Made by a program: the position numbers and the translations under genes. 64,000 nt of DNA, taken from contig NZ_AP025688.1 in the NCBI RefSeq assembly GCF_023168325.1, forward strand, positions 1,550,001 through 1,614,000, given 5' to 3'. The stretch's first letter is position 1. Each line of letters starts with the position of its first letter. The notes under the pieces are model-generated. The model made no database searches and was not told the origin of the DNA. It saw only the letters and a program-made list of their open reading frames with translations. Below are positions 9,473 to 17,882 of the stretch, piece after piece. Source of the stretch: Tsukamurella sp. PLM1 (lineage in GTDB: Bacteria > Actinomycetota > Actinomycetes > Mycobacteriales > Mycobacteriaceae).

Positions 9473-10272
9473 GCAAGCGTCTCCCGGTGCCTCCGGCTTC
9501 GGATCGTGCCCCGCTGCTGGAAGCGCTGGGCGTCGAGCTCGACGACGAGCTGCTCACCCTGGCGTTGACCCACCGCTCGTACGCCTACGAGGCGGGCGGG
9601 CTGCCCACGAACGAACGGCTGGAGTTCCTGGGCGACAGCGTGCTCAGCATCTCCGTCACCGAATGGCTGTACACCACGCACCCGGACAAGCCCGAGGGCG
9701 AACTCGCGAAGATCCGCGCCAGCGTGGTGAACATGCACGCCCTCGCGCGGGTGGCCCGCGGGCTGGGGGAGGGCGGCCTCGGCGCGCACCTGTACCTGGG
9801 CCGCGGCGAGGAGCTCACCGGTGGCCGGGACAAGGACTCGATCCTGGCCGACGGCACCGAGGCGCTGCTGGGCGCCGTGCACATCGAGCACGGGATCGAC
9901 ACCGCCCGCGAGGTGGTGCTGCGGCTGTTCGAGCCGCTGCTGACCGCGTCGTCGTCGATGGGCGCCGGGCTGGACTGGAAGACCTCCCTGCAGGAACTCG
10001 CCGCCGAGCGTGACCTGGGTGCGCCGGCCTACCGCATCTCGTCGACGGGGCCCGACCACGACAAGGAGTTCACCGCCGTCGTCGTGGTGGACGAGAGCGA
10101 CCTCGGCGAGGGCGTGGGCCGCACCAAGAAGGAGGCCGAGCAGAAGGCCGCTGCGGCCGCGTGGAAGTCGCTGGACTCCGACGAGGCCTCCGATTCCGGG
10201 ACCGCGGACTCCGGCGCCGAGGCCGGGGTGGGGACCGGTGTCGTGGACGCGCCGGACGCCGAGCCGGCCTGA
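9469..10272 (+). CDS. rnc: Ribonuclease III
   Basis: RNase III cuts double-stranded RNA during rRNA and mRNA maturation. The catalytic domain has [12 protein letters not shown] and the second acidic cluster [11 protein letters not shown]-terminal double-stranded-RNA-binding domain follows ([12 protein letters not shown] ... [16 protein letters not shown]). The GTG start at 9469 overlaps the DUF177 stop, and the end overlaps mutM (TGATG), so four genes form one tight operon. Length is 267 residues with an acidic, low-complexity tail that is not part of the enzyme core. Confidence 0.95.
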   Translation: MSKRLPVPPASDRAPLLEALGVELDDELLTLALTHRSYAYEAGGLPTNERLEFLGDSVLSISVTEWLYTTHPDKPEGELAKIRASVVNMHALARVARGLGEGGLGAHLYLGRGEELTGGRDKDSILADGTEALLGAVHIEHGIDTAREVVLRLFEPLLTASSSMGAGLDWKTSLQELAAERDLGAPAYRISSTGPDHDKEFTAVVVVDESDLGEGVGRTKKEAEQKAAAAAWKSLDSDEASDSGTADSGAEAGVGTGVVDAPDAEPA

Positions 10273-11134
10273 TGCCCGAGCTGCCCGAGGTCGAGGTGGT
10301 GCGACGCGGGCTCGTCGACCACCTGGTCGGCCGATCCGTCGTCACCGTCGAGGTGCTGCACCCGCGTGCCGCGCGCCGGCATGCCGCGGGCGAGGCCGAT
10401 CTCATCGGCCAGATCACCGGCGCCACCGTCGAATCCGCGCAGCGGCGCGGGAAGTTCCTGTGGCTGCCGCTGGCACGCGGCGGCGCCCCGCCGATGCCGC
10501 GATCGTGGTGCACCTGGGCATGAGCGGGCAGATGCTCGTGGACGGTTCGGGGAACGAATCGCACCTGCGCATCCGGGCCGCACTGTCCGACGGTGCCGTG
10601 CTCCGCTTCGTCGATCAGCGCACCTTCGGCAGCTGGGCCGTGGACCCGCTCGTGGAGGTTTCCGGGACGCTCGTACCGGAATCGGTGGCGCACATCGCCC
10701 GTGATCCGCTGGATCCGCTGTTCGACCGCGACGCCGTGGTCCGGCGGATGAAGGCCAAGGACACCGAGATCAAGCGCGTACTGCTGGACCAGACCGTGAT
10801 CTCCGGCGTGGGCAACATCTACGCAGACGAGGCCCTATGGCGCTCGCAGGTGCACGGACGCCGGCGCGCCTCCGCGCTGACCAAGCCCGCGCTGGGCCGG
10901 CTCATCGACGACGCCACCGACGTCATGCGGCAGGCGCTCGATCAGGGCGGCACCAGCTTCGACTCGCTGTATGTGAACGTCAACGGCCAGTCGGGGTACT
11001 TCTCGCGGTCCCTCGACGCCTACGGGCGCGACGGTGACCCCTGCCGCCGTTGCGGCACCATCATGCGGCGGGAGTCGTTCATGAACCGCGGCTCGCACTT
11101 CTGCCCGAAGTGCCAGCCCCAGCCGCGCCGCTGA
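10272..11134 (+). CDS. mutM: Formamidopyrimidine-DNA glycosylase, one frameshift
   Basis: MutM (Fpg) removes 8-oxoguanine and ring-opened purines and nicks the abasic site. The protein starts [14 protein letters not shown] with catalytic Pro2 and Glu3. The beta-hairpin lysine lies in RGKFLWL. The H2TH region is [17 protein letters not shown]. The C-terminal zinc finger has CRRCGT and CPKCQ. A base is missing near 10492 (CCGCCG then ATGCCGCG). Restored, the protein is 287 residues and continues from LARGGAPP into [13 protein letters not shown]. Neighbours match the mycobacterial rnc-fpg order. Confidence 0.93.
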
Positions 11135-11216
11135 CCGCGCCGTCGGGCTGACTGCGCTGTGGGATACGGTTCCGGGGCGACACGCCGGTGAACGGCCGCC
11201 GGAACCGCATCTGATT
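11123..11216. repeat. Direct-repeat copy A with internal palindrome (downstream of mutM)
   Basis: About 94 bp, closely similar to 12197-12293. The first part (11123-11160) overlaps the last four codons and stop of mutM. The second part is a hairpin whose arms are built on CGGTTCCGG and CCGGAACCG, around a loop with CGACACGCCGGTGAACG. The hairpin part recurs at 13246-13302 and in a diverged form at 17076-17140. Confidence 0.8.
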
Positions 11217-11337
11217 CCCCGGGGAGGGAATCGGTCCCGGCACGAGCCGATTGAACGGTGTTGTGGGAGACGAGTGTGTGCTCGGTGATGACCATCAGGC
11301 GCAGGTGGATCGACTCGGCGTCTTGCTGCGGTGTCGG

Positions 11338-12120
11338 CTACTCGAACGGCATCGGCATGGCGTAGTCGAGATAGCTGTCGAGGATCAGCATTTCGATGAG
11401 GACCAGTGGCGTGATCCTGCGGCCGGACCTTGAGATCTCGGAATAGTAGAAGAAGGACCCTCCTGCGTATTGCCAGTTATCATTCGAATGGTCCAAGACG
11501 GTGAATACCAGGTCGCCGCCCCCGTCGAATACGATCACCATCTGATTGGGGTCGGGAGCGTAAGGTTCGTCCCCTAATAGGCTCTGACGAATATCGTCGG
11601 GTGAGCTGTCACCGGTGCGATCTCTCCAGGTGGCAATGTTTTCGAGGGTGGGAATCCCGCCTACGTCGTGCTCAATATCAACGGCGAACCCATTGTGAAT
11701 CAGAGAGTAGAATCTCTGGAATGATCCGCTCAGTGAACCGTATAAGCGCGAAGCTTCTGTTGTCTCGGGTGTAACTGGATCAAGCCCGAGCAAGTAGTGG
11801 CAGTACTCCACGTCGTCGAGGTCATGACCGTCTTCAGGTATGCAGTAGAGTAGTGCTGAGGATGGCTGCCCGTTCTCCTGAATCACATTGACCGGCGCCA
11901 CTGCAGAATGTGATCGCACGACCCGTCGGAAGTCGCGAAGATCATCGGGCAGAACCAGGTCCAGATGGTCGGCAACGATGTGCGCATTGACTCGAGCGTC
12001 GCTTCCCAGAGCACGCCACCATTGGTTTGCGTACGAACCAGGATGAGCGGTCTCCACGCTGGTTGCAACGCGCTCGCTGAGGTTGCCGGAAATTCGGTCA
12101 ACCAGTTCAGTGATATCCAT
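11338..12120 (-). CDS. Unrecognised protein, possibly SUKH/SMI1-KNR4-like; probable acquired gene
   Basis: I do not recognise this 260-residue protein with confidence. It has no signal or membrane segment. Features such as LVLPDDLRDF, FYSLIHNGFAVD and QMVIVFDGGGDLVF are reminiscent of SMI1/KNR4 (SUKH) proteins, which serve as immunity factors for toxins in many bacteria, but the match is by eye only. The A+T content and mixed codon use differ from the flanking genes. It is enclosed by two ~95-bp direct repeats (11123-11216 and 12197-12293), which suggests gain or loss as a cassette. No toxin gene is adjacent. Confidence 0.55.
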   Translation of the reverse strand: MDITELVDRISGNLSERVATSVETAHPGSYANQWWRALGSDARVNAHIVADHLDLVLPDDLRDFRRVVRSHSAVAPVNVIQENGQPSSALLYCIPEDGHDLDDVEYCHYLLGLDPVTPETTEASRLYGSLSGSFQRFYSLIHNGFAVDIEHDVGGIPTLENIATWRDRTGDSSPDDIRQSLLGDEPYAPDPNQMVIVFDGGGDLVFTVLDHSNDNWQYAGGSFFYYSEISRSGRRITPLVLIEMLILDSYLDYAMPMPFE

Positions 12121-12196
12121 GGCTCCTCGCCTTCCTCTCGATTCGTTGAGCCAGAACGCGCGATGACGAGACTTCCGCCGGCGCTTCCGGGCTCAC

Positions 12197-12293
12197 CCGC
12201 GCCGCTGACCGCGCTGTCGGGCTGACCGCGCTGTTGGATTCGGTTCCGGCGGGCGACACGCCGGTGAACGGCCGCCGGAACCGCATCTGAATC
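12197..12293. repeat. Direct-repeat copy B with internal palindrome
   Basis: About 97 bp, a second copy of the element at 11123-11216 in the same orientation. It keeps the mutM-tail-like segment (CCGCGCCGCTGACCGCGC) and the CGGTTCCGG...CCGGAACCG hairpin. Its existence on the far side of the 11338-12120 gene is what marks that gene as a repeat-flanked unit. Confidence 0.8.
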
Positions 12294-12300
12294 GCTGGGG

Positions 12301-13242
12301 TCACCGGGCGGTTCCGGTGTTGCGGAGCCATGTGTCGATGGCGAGAGCAGCGGTGCGGCCCACGGGCGTCGGATGATTCGAGAATCCGTGCGGTACGTCC
12401 GGATAGATCCGCAGCGCGATGTCGTTGCCGGCGGCTGACAGGCGCGCGGCCATCAGCAGGTTGTCCGGCAGCACGACGTCGTCAGCGCCGACGACCATCA
12501 AGGTGGGCGGCAGGCCGCGCAGGTCCCCGTATGCGGGCGAGACGTCGGGGGCGGCGCGGTCCTCGACGTGGCCGGCGTACGCCTCGACGAAGTAGTCGTC
12601 GACGACGACCGCTCCGGAGGGGCAGTGGGCGGTCAGGTCGTAGGTGCCGGCTTCCAGGACCGCGCCGTGGAACGCGCGGACGGTGCCGTCGTCCCGGAGC
12701 CGCAACAGGGTAGCCGCGGCCAGGGTCGCGCCCGCGGAGAAGCCGCTGAGGAGGAGTCGGTCCGTGCCGAATCGGATGCGCGAGTGCGTGATCAACCACT
12801 CGGCGGCCGCGGCACAGTCGTCCGGGGCGGCCGGCCACGGATGCTCGGGGGCGAGGCGGTAGTCGACGCTGATCACGACGAGCCCCGTGGCGTCGGCGCG
12901 GCGCACGTTCCTCTCGTCGTCGGCCACGGCAGAGCTCAGGTAGAAGCCGCCACCCGGAAGGTGCAGGAGGACACCGGTGATCGGACGGTGTCGTGGCTCG
13001 ATGATCCGGACCGCGACGGTGCGCCCACCCACGTCCAGCTGCGCCGCCTCCGCTCGACTGGACCCGATGATGCGTCCGTCGCGCGACGCTCGTGCGCGCA
13101 CCACCTCGGCGTGGCTCGTCATCGCCGAGACCACGGGCCTCGCCGCGTAGAACTCCCTCGTCGCCGCTGCGTCCGCCTTCGACACCGATTCCGCGAGACT
13201 ACACACCGCGAAATCCATGCGAGCAGCATACTTCTCCGCCAT
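12301..13242 (-). CDS. Alpha/beta-hydrolase, hormone-sensitive-lipase-type esterase
   Basis: A cytosolic alpha/beta hydrolase of the HSL (family IV) esterase type, about 313 residues. The oxyanion-hole motif appears as HLPGGGFYLSS (HGGG variant with Leu-Pro), followed by VDYRLAPEHPWPAA. The nucleophile elbow is SGFSAGAT. The catalytic Asp/His are probably in VGADDVVLPDN and PHGFSNHP. It would hydrolyse short-chain esters, natural substrate unknown. The start is uncertain: ATG 13242 (used here) or ATG 13218, since a hairpin repeat begins immediately upstream. Confidence 0.85.
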   Translation of the reverse strand: MAEKYAARMDFAVCSLAESVSKADAAATREFYAARPVVSAMTSHAEVVRARASRDGRIIGSSRAEAAQLDVGGRTVAVRIIEPRHRPITGVLLHLPGGGFYLSSAVADDERNVRRADATGLVVISVDYRLAPEHPWPAAPDDCAAAAEWLITHSRIRFGTDRLLLSGFSAGATLAAATLLRLRDDGTVRAFHGAVLEAGTYDLTAHCPSGAVVVDDYFVEAYAGHVEDRAAPDVSPAYGDLRGLPPTLMVVGADDVVLPDNLLMAARLSAAGNDIALRIYPDVPHGFSNHPTPVGRTAALAIDTWLRNTGTAR

Positions 13243-13245
13243 TGG

Positions 13246-13302
13246 ATACGGTTCCGGCGGGCGACACGCCGGTGAACGGCCGCCGGAATCGCATCCGAAT
13301 CT
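13246..13302. repeat. Intergenic palindromic element, third copy
   Basis: The hairpin part of the 11123/12197 element: GGATACGGTTCCGGCGG, then CGACACGCCGGTGAACG, then CCGCCGGAATCGCATCCG. It sits between the esterase start and the aminotransferase gene, close enough to the esterase start to influence its 5' end. It lacks the mutM-tail-like segment present in copies A and B. Confidence 0.75.
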
Positions 13303-13325
13303 GCGCCGGCGGGCCGGCGGCGGTG

Positions 13326-14564
13326 TCAGGCGGCGCGGCGGCGCCGGCGCTCGAGGAAGTCGCCGATGGACGATACGGCCCGCTCCAGCACCGCGGCGTC
13401 GGGCAGGCACACGATCCGGAAGTGGTCAGGCGCAGGCCAGTTGAACCCGGTGCCGTGGGTGACGAGGATGTGTTCGGTCCGCAGCAGGTCGAGCACGAAC
13501 TCCTCGTCGTCGACGATGCCGAATTCCTCCACATCGAGCCGCGGGAAGCAGTAGAGCGCGCCGCGTGGGGCCACGCAGCTCACACCGGGGATCGCATTGA
13601 GTGCGTCCGCGGTCAGCGCGAGCTGTTTCTCCAGGCGCCCGTCCGGATCGACGATCCCGGCTGGCAACGACGAGCCGGGAGATCCTGCGCCGAGCGCGGT
13701 CTCGATCGCGTGCTGCCCGGCGACGTTGGGACACACCCGCATGTTGGACAGCAGTGTGATGCCCTCGAGCAGATCGCCCGCGCGGTCGAGCGGCCCCGTC
13801 GTCACGACCCAGCCGGCGCGGTAGCCGCACACGCGGTAGGCCTTCGACAGCCCGCCGAACGTCAGGCACAGCACGTCGTCGCCGGCCGCCGCGGCGGCGT
13901 AGTGGTGCCGCGCCTCGCCGAACACGAGCTCCTCGTAGATCTCGTCGCTCAGCAGCACCAGGCCGTGGCGCCGCGCGATGTCGGCCATGCCGCGCACAGT
14001 CTCCGCGCTGTACACGGCGCCGGTCGGGTTGTTGGGGTTGATCAGCACGAGCGCCGTGGTCCGCGGCGTCACCTTCGACTCGATGTCCTCGAGCGACGGG
14101 TTCCACCCGTTCGCCTCGTCGGCCAGGTAGTGCACCGGCACGCCGCCGGTGAGGTTCACTGCGCCCGTCCAGGTGGGGTAATCCGGTGCGGGCACGAGGA
14201 TCTCGTCGCCCGGATTCACCAACGCCTGCAGCGTGAGCGTGATGAGCTCGCTGACGCCGTTGCCCAGGAACACGTCCTCGGCCGAGATGTCGAGGCCGGC
14301 GCGCCGCCGGTAGTGTCCGGCGACGGCCTCGCGGGCCGACGGGATGCCGCGGGAGTCCGAGTACGCCTGCGCCGCGCCGAGATTGGCCGCCACGGCGCCG
14401 ACGATCTCGTCGCGGGCGTCGAGCCCGAACGGTCGCAGGTTGCCGAGGTTCAGGCGCAGCACGTCGTGGCCCTCCCGCTCGAGGCGCATCGCCTCGGTGA
14501 GGATCGGGCCGCGCACGTCGTAGCGCACGTCGCGGAGGCGGTCGGACTGCCGGTACGTGGTCAT
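13326..14564 (-). CDS. PLP-dependent class I aminotransferase (AlaA/AspC-like)
   Basis: A fold-type I aminotransferase of about 412 residues. It has GNGVSELI (phosphate binding), NPNNPTGAVYS, SDEIYEELVF with the Asp that contacts the pyridine nitrogen, and LSKAYRVCGYRAGW with the Schiff-base Lys. The sequence resembles alanine or valine-pyruvate transaminases of the AlaA type more than aspartate transaminase, but the substrate is inferred. I chose ATG 14564, which has GGTGGA 9 nt upstream. It is divergent from a MocR-type regulator, a frequent arrangement when the regulator controls the enzyme. Confidence 0.85.
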   Translation of the reverse strand: MTTYRQSDRLRDVRYDVRGPILTEAMRLEREGHDVLRLNLGNLRPFGLDARDEIVGAVAANLGAAQAYSDSRGIPSAREAVAGHYRRRAGLDISAEDVFLGNGVSELITLTLQALVNPGDEILVPAPDYPTWTGAVNLTGGVPVHYLADEANGWNPSLEDIESKVTPRTTALVLINPNNPTGAVYSAETVRGMADIARRHGLVLLSDEIYEELVFGEARHHYAAAAAGDDVLCLTFGGLSKAYRVCGYRAGWVVTTGPLDRAGDLLEGITLLSNMRVCPNVAGQHAIETALGAGSPGSSLPAGIVDPDGRLEKQLALTADALNAIPGVSCVAPRGALYCFPRLDVEEFGIVDDEEFVLDLLRTEHILVTHGTGFNWPAPDHFRIVCLPDAAVLERAVSSIGDFLERRRRRAA

Positions 14565-14596
14565 GGCGACCATTCCACCGCGCAAGAGGTTCAAGT

Positions 14597-14632
14597 GAAA
14601 GGTCCACTTCGGTCGATTCGACGGGTCCACTT
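14597..14632. promoter_or_regulatory. Candidate MocR operator: two direct GGTCCACTT repeats
   Basis: The 79-bp divergent spacer between the aminotransferase and the MocR gene holds GGTCCACTT at 14601-14609 and again at 14624-14632, 23 bp apart, that is about two helical turns. MocR/PdxR regulators commonly bind direct repeats near their own promoter, so these fit an autoregulatory site. Binding is inference. Confidence 0.5.
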
Positions 14633-14643
14633 AGACTCGTCGC

Positions 14644-16118
14644 ATGGCTCGCACCGCCCGTCCCGGATCGCTCGTCCTCGGCGAGGTGACCGGCGCCGCC
14701 GATCTGGTGGGGGCGATCGTCGAGCGGATCGCCGACGGCGCCCTCGCCGACGGTGACCGGCTGCCGTCCACCCGCGCCCTGGCCGAGCAGACCGGGGTGT
14801 CGCGGGGCACCGTCGTGCGCGCGTTCGACGAGCTCGCGGCGGCGGGTTTCGTCGTCTCCGCGCGCGGTTCCGGCACGCGCGTGAGTGCGGGCGCGGGGCA
14901 GGCGGCCCGGGCGGGGGCGCGCACGCGGGGCGGGTCCGACGGTGCGCCGGTCCCCGTCGCGCAGCCGCGTGCCGGACGCTCGCCGCGGGATCTCCGGCCG
15001 GGATCCCCGATGCCGGCCTGGTGGATCCGCGGGCCTGGCGCCGGGCGGTCCGGGCGGCCACGGCCGAGGGGATGACCGGTGTGAACCCGTGGGAAGAGCC
15101 CAGCCCCATGCTGCGGGCGGCGCTCGCCGGGCACCTGCGCCGGCACCGCGGCATCGCCGACGCTGACCCGTTGCTCTTCGACAGCTCGCGCTCGGCGATC
15201 GCCGCGCTGTGCGCCGCCGTCGTGGCCACCCGCGACGGTGACCGTGGTGATGCCCGCAGCGACAACGGTGCCGCCCACCGCGACGGCCGCACCCGCGCGC
15301 GCACCGTCACCCTCCATGCAGAGGACCCCGGATACCGGGGTGCGCTGCTGGTGGCCCGCGACCTCGGTCTCGACGTGCGCCTGCACCCGGCCGACCCGGA
15401 CGGTCTCGACGCGCGCGCGTGCGGCGCCGAGGCCGCGATCGCGTTCACCACGCCCGCGCACCAGTACCCGCTGGGCCACCGCATGAGCGTGGAGCGCCGG
15501 GTCGCGCTGGTGGAGTGGGCGCGCCGCACGGGGTCGCTGGTGATCGAGGACGACTACGACGGCGAGTACCGCTACGGGGTCGCGCCACTGCCGGCGCTGG
15601 TGACGCTTCCGGGCGCCGACGAGCACGTCGCCTACGTGGGCACGTCGTCGAAGTCGGTGGCCCCGGACCTCCGGGTGGCGTGGTGCCTGCCGCCCGCGGC
15701 GCTGCGCCGGCCGCTCGAACGGTGGCTCGCCGTGCACCGCCGCGGACCGTCGGCCCTGCCCGCGGACGCGCTGGGGGAGTTCATCGGCTCCGGCGCGATG
15801 GACCGGCACCTGGCGCGGTCCGCGCGCGTCTACAGCGATCGACGCGAGCGGCTGGTGACCGCGCTGGTCGAGGAATGCCCGGGTCTGGAAGTCATCGGCG
15901 TGGAGGCCGGCCTGCACCTGGTGGTCCTGCTGCCGCGGCACGACGACGAGGACGTGGTCCGCGCTCTCGACGTGGCGGGTTGGAGGACCCGATCACTGAC
16001 GAGCCAGTGCGCCGGACACCGGGTCTCGGGACTCGTGCTCAGTTATGCGCGGCTGGTGTCCCGCGACGCCCGCGCCTTCGCGGTCGCCCTGCGGGACGTG
16101 CTGGCCGGCGCTAGTTGA
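14644..16118 (+). CDS. MocR-type GntR regulator with aminotransferase domain, one frameshift
   Basis: A GntR/MocR regulator with an N-terminal winged helix (residues ~15-80: DGDRLPSTRALAEQTGVSRG) joined to a class I aminotransferase-like effector domain. The latter has EDDYDGEYRYG and the PLP lysine region YVGTSSKSVAPDLR. PdxR, GabR and similar proteins use PLP as the effector. The frame breaks near 15000 (GGCCGGG then ATCC). One added G joins RDLRPG to IPDAGLVDPRAW and gives 491 residues, standard for the class. Its end overlaps the convergent arr gene by 8 nt. The likely target is the divergent aminotransferase or vitamin B6 metabolism, by context only. Confidence 0.85.
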
Positions 16119-16533
16119 TGATCTCGCCGCGGTCGGCGGGTGATTTCGAGACGATGGTGTCGCGCCACATCTGCAGCGCCTCGGGCGTCAGCCGCGTCCA
16201 GTCGTGCACCTCGGCGACGACACGCAGCGGCTCGGTGCTGCGGAATGAGCGGGTGGGGTTGCCGGGGAACTTCTTGTCGGTCACGTTCGGGTCGTTCTCG
16301 AACGCGCCGGTGGGTTCCACCTCGTAGACGCGCGGGGCGGCACCGTCGGACTGGAGTTCGGCGGCGAGCTCCGCAGCGAGCCCCGCGCCGTCCCGGAGGG
16401 CGGTGAAGTAGATGTGGTTCATCACCACGTCGGGCCGGTAGTTGGAGCGGAAGCCGGCGCTGAGCAGCTCGCCCGGCCGCAGATCGGCAGTGGTGCCGTG
16501 GAAGAACGGTCCGTCATCGAGTGCGTCGGCCAT
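16111..16533 (-). CDS. arr: NAD+-rifampin ADP-ribosyltransferase Arr
   Basis: Arr inactivates rifamycins by transferring ADP-ribose from NAD+ to the C23 hydroxyl. The 140-residue protein has the family length and the segments FFHGTTADL, YRPDVVMNHIYFTA, YEVEPTGAFENDPN, KKFPGNPTRSFRS and VVAEVHDW. Arr is chromosomal in M. smegmatis and other actinobacteria, where it gives intrinsic rifampin tolerance. It stands as a single gene just downstream of the DUF1648 gene on the same strand. I did not see a dedicated regulatory site. Confidence 0.93.
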   Translation of the reverse strand: MADALDDGPFFHGTTADLRPGELLSAGFRSNYRPDVVMNHIYFTALRDGAGLAAELAAELQSDGAAPRVYEVEPTGAFENDPNVTDKKFPGNPTRSFRSTEPLRVVAEVHDWTRLTPEALQMWRDTIVSKSPADRGEIIN

Positions 16534-16558
16534 GGGTCGAGGGTAGCGGCCGGCGGGG

Positions 16559-17053
16559 CTACGACGCGCGCTTCGGCGTCCGCACCAGCACCCAGACCAT
16601 GTGCGCGACGCTGGCCAGGACCAGGGCGAGGAAGACCCAGGTCGAGACGGCGAGAACGGTATTCGGCCCGGAGCTGACGATCGTCCCCACCACGGTGATG
16701 CTCAGCAGGAGCATCACCCCGGTGCCGATCAGCAGCATCGAGCGCTCGAGGATCGCGTCGAACTCTCCGCGGTGCTCCGGCGTCAGCCAGTAGGCCCGCG
16801 CGCCGGGCGGCAGGTTGATCAGCGAATCGGGGATCGCGGGAGCGCACTTCGCGAGCAGGCCGAACAGCACGGCGACCCCGCCGGCCACGGCCGCGTTGAT
16901 CGCCAGCGCCGTGCCGCGCGGGGAGAACGCATCGCCCTCGCCGCTCGCGTTCCAGTGCGTCGGGAACGGGTCCGGGCCCGACGATGCCGCCCAGGCCAGC
17001 GACGCAGCGCACGCGATCACGGCTCCGAGGAACACCCACCACCGAGGTCTCAT
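16559..17053 (-). CDS. DUF1648 membrane protein
   Basis: A 164-residue integral membrane protein. An N-terminal hydrophobic helix (WWVFLGAVIACAASLAWA) is followed by PFPTHWNASGEGDAF, which is the DUF1648 hallmark (P.HWNxxGxxD). Three more hydrophobic segments follow, at about residues 50-70, 110-130 and 137-155. The function of the family is unknown. Related proteins such as SdpI are immunity or signalling proteins, but nothing in the context here indicates that. The start is ATG 17053; a longer reading upstream crosses a palindromic repeat and is unlikely. Confidence 0.75.
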   Translation of the reverse strand: MRPRWWVFLGAVIACAASLAWAASSGPDPFPTHWNASGEGDAFSPRGTALAINAAVAGGVAVLFGLLAKCAPAIPDSLINLPPGARAYWLTPEHRGEFDAILERSMLLIGTGVMLLLSITVVGTIVSSGPNTVLAVSTWVFLALVLASVAHMVWVLVRTPKRAS

Positions 17054-17075
17054 GTTCGCAATGCTACAGATCTGG

Positions 17076-17140
17076 TATCGGACGCGGAACCGGCGGGCGA
17101 CTCGCCGGTGTTCGACCGCCGAAACCGTGTCCGATCCGCG
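17076..17140. repeat. Diverged copy of the intergenic palindromic element
   Basis: The sequence GGACGCGGAACCGGCGGGCG, ACTCGCCGGTGTTCGAC, CGCCGAAACCGTGTCCG has the same overall plan as the repeats at 11123, 12197 and 13246, with compensating changes in the arms. That is what is expected if the structure, not the primary sequence, is kept. It lies between the divergent DUF1648 and OsmC genes. Confidence 0.6.
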
Positions 17141-17166
17141 TGAGTACCGCGCGGTAGATTGGCGGC

Positions 17167-17595
17167 ATGGCTGATTCGCAGGCACCGTCCACCGAACTCT
17201 GGGTCGAGCGCACCGGCGTGCGCCGGTACACCGGCCGCAGTTCCCGCGGCGCCGAGGTGCTCGTGGGCTCGGCGGACGTGGAGGGCGTGTTCACCCCCGG
17301 TGAGCTACTGAAGATCGCGCTGGCCGCGTGCACCGGCATGGCCACCGATCTGCCGCTCGCCCGGCGCCTCGGCGACGACTACGACGCGACCGTCCGAGTG
17401 TCCGGCGACGCCGACCGCGAGAACGAGGTGTACCCGGAGCTCAACGAGGTCCTGGAGCTGGACATGTCGGAGCTGGACGAGGCGGCGCGGGAGCGGCTGC
17501 TCACGGTGGCCCGTCGCTCGGTCGACCAGGTGTGCACGGTCGGCCGCACGATCAAGGCCGGCGCGACGGTCAACCTCGACATCACCACGGAGTAG
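17167..17595 (+). CDS. OsmC-family peroxiredoxin-like protein
   Basis: A 142-residue OsmC/Ohr-superfamily protein. The two family cysteines are present in ALAACTGMATD and RSVDQVCTVGRT, consistent with a thiol-dependent peroxidase that reduces organic hydroperoxides. The gene sits between mutM and acyP, like the OsmC homologue Rv2923c in M. tuberculosis. The acylphosphatase gene begins about 25 nt downstream, so the two are probably co-transcribed. Confidence 0.85.
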   Translation: MADSQAPSTELWVERTGVRRYTGRSSRGAEVLVGSADVEGVFTPGELLKIALAACTGMATDLPLARRLGDDYDATVRVSGDADRENEVYPELNEVLELDMSELDEAARERLLTVARRSVDQVCTVGRTIKAGATVNLDITTE

Positions 17596-17619
17596 CTCGT
17601 GGTCGAGGAGCAGGCCCGG

Positions 17620-17879
17620 ATGACGGCGTGGGTGCACGGCCACGTGCAGGGCGTCGGATTCCGCTACTGGACCAAGACCCAGGCGCTGGAGCTGGGGCTG
17701 GTCGGGTACGCCGCCAACCAGCCGGACGGCCGAGTGCGGGTCGTGGTGGAGGGAAGCCGCGAGGCGTGCGACACTCTGCTCGAACGTCTGTGGTCGGGCG
17801 ACTCGCCCGGCCGAGTGGACGTGGTGGTGGAACTGTACGGCCCGCGCGCGGCGGGCTCCCGGTCTTCGAGGAGAGGTGA
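17620..17879 (+). CDS. acyP: Acylphosphatase, one frameshift
   Basis: Acylphosphatase hydrolyses carboxyl-phosphate bonds such as that in 1,3-bisphosphoglycerate. The signature VHGHVQGVGFRYW holds the catalytic Arg, and GYAANQPDGRVRVVVEG holds the catalytic Asn. I prefer ATG 17620, which has GAGGAG 9 nt upstream, over GTG 17599. The frame breaks near 17850 in GGCCC/GCGCGCGG. One added base leads into RGGLPVFEER and a stop at 17879, giving 86 residues, right for the family. The pairing with OsmC upstream of smc matches M. tuberculosis. Confidence 0.85.
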
Positions 17880-17882
17880 TCG

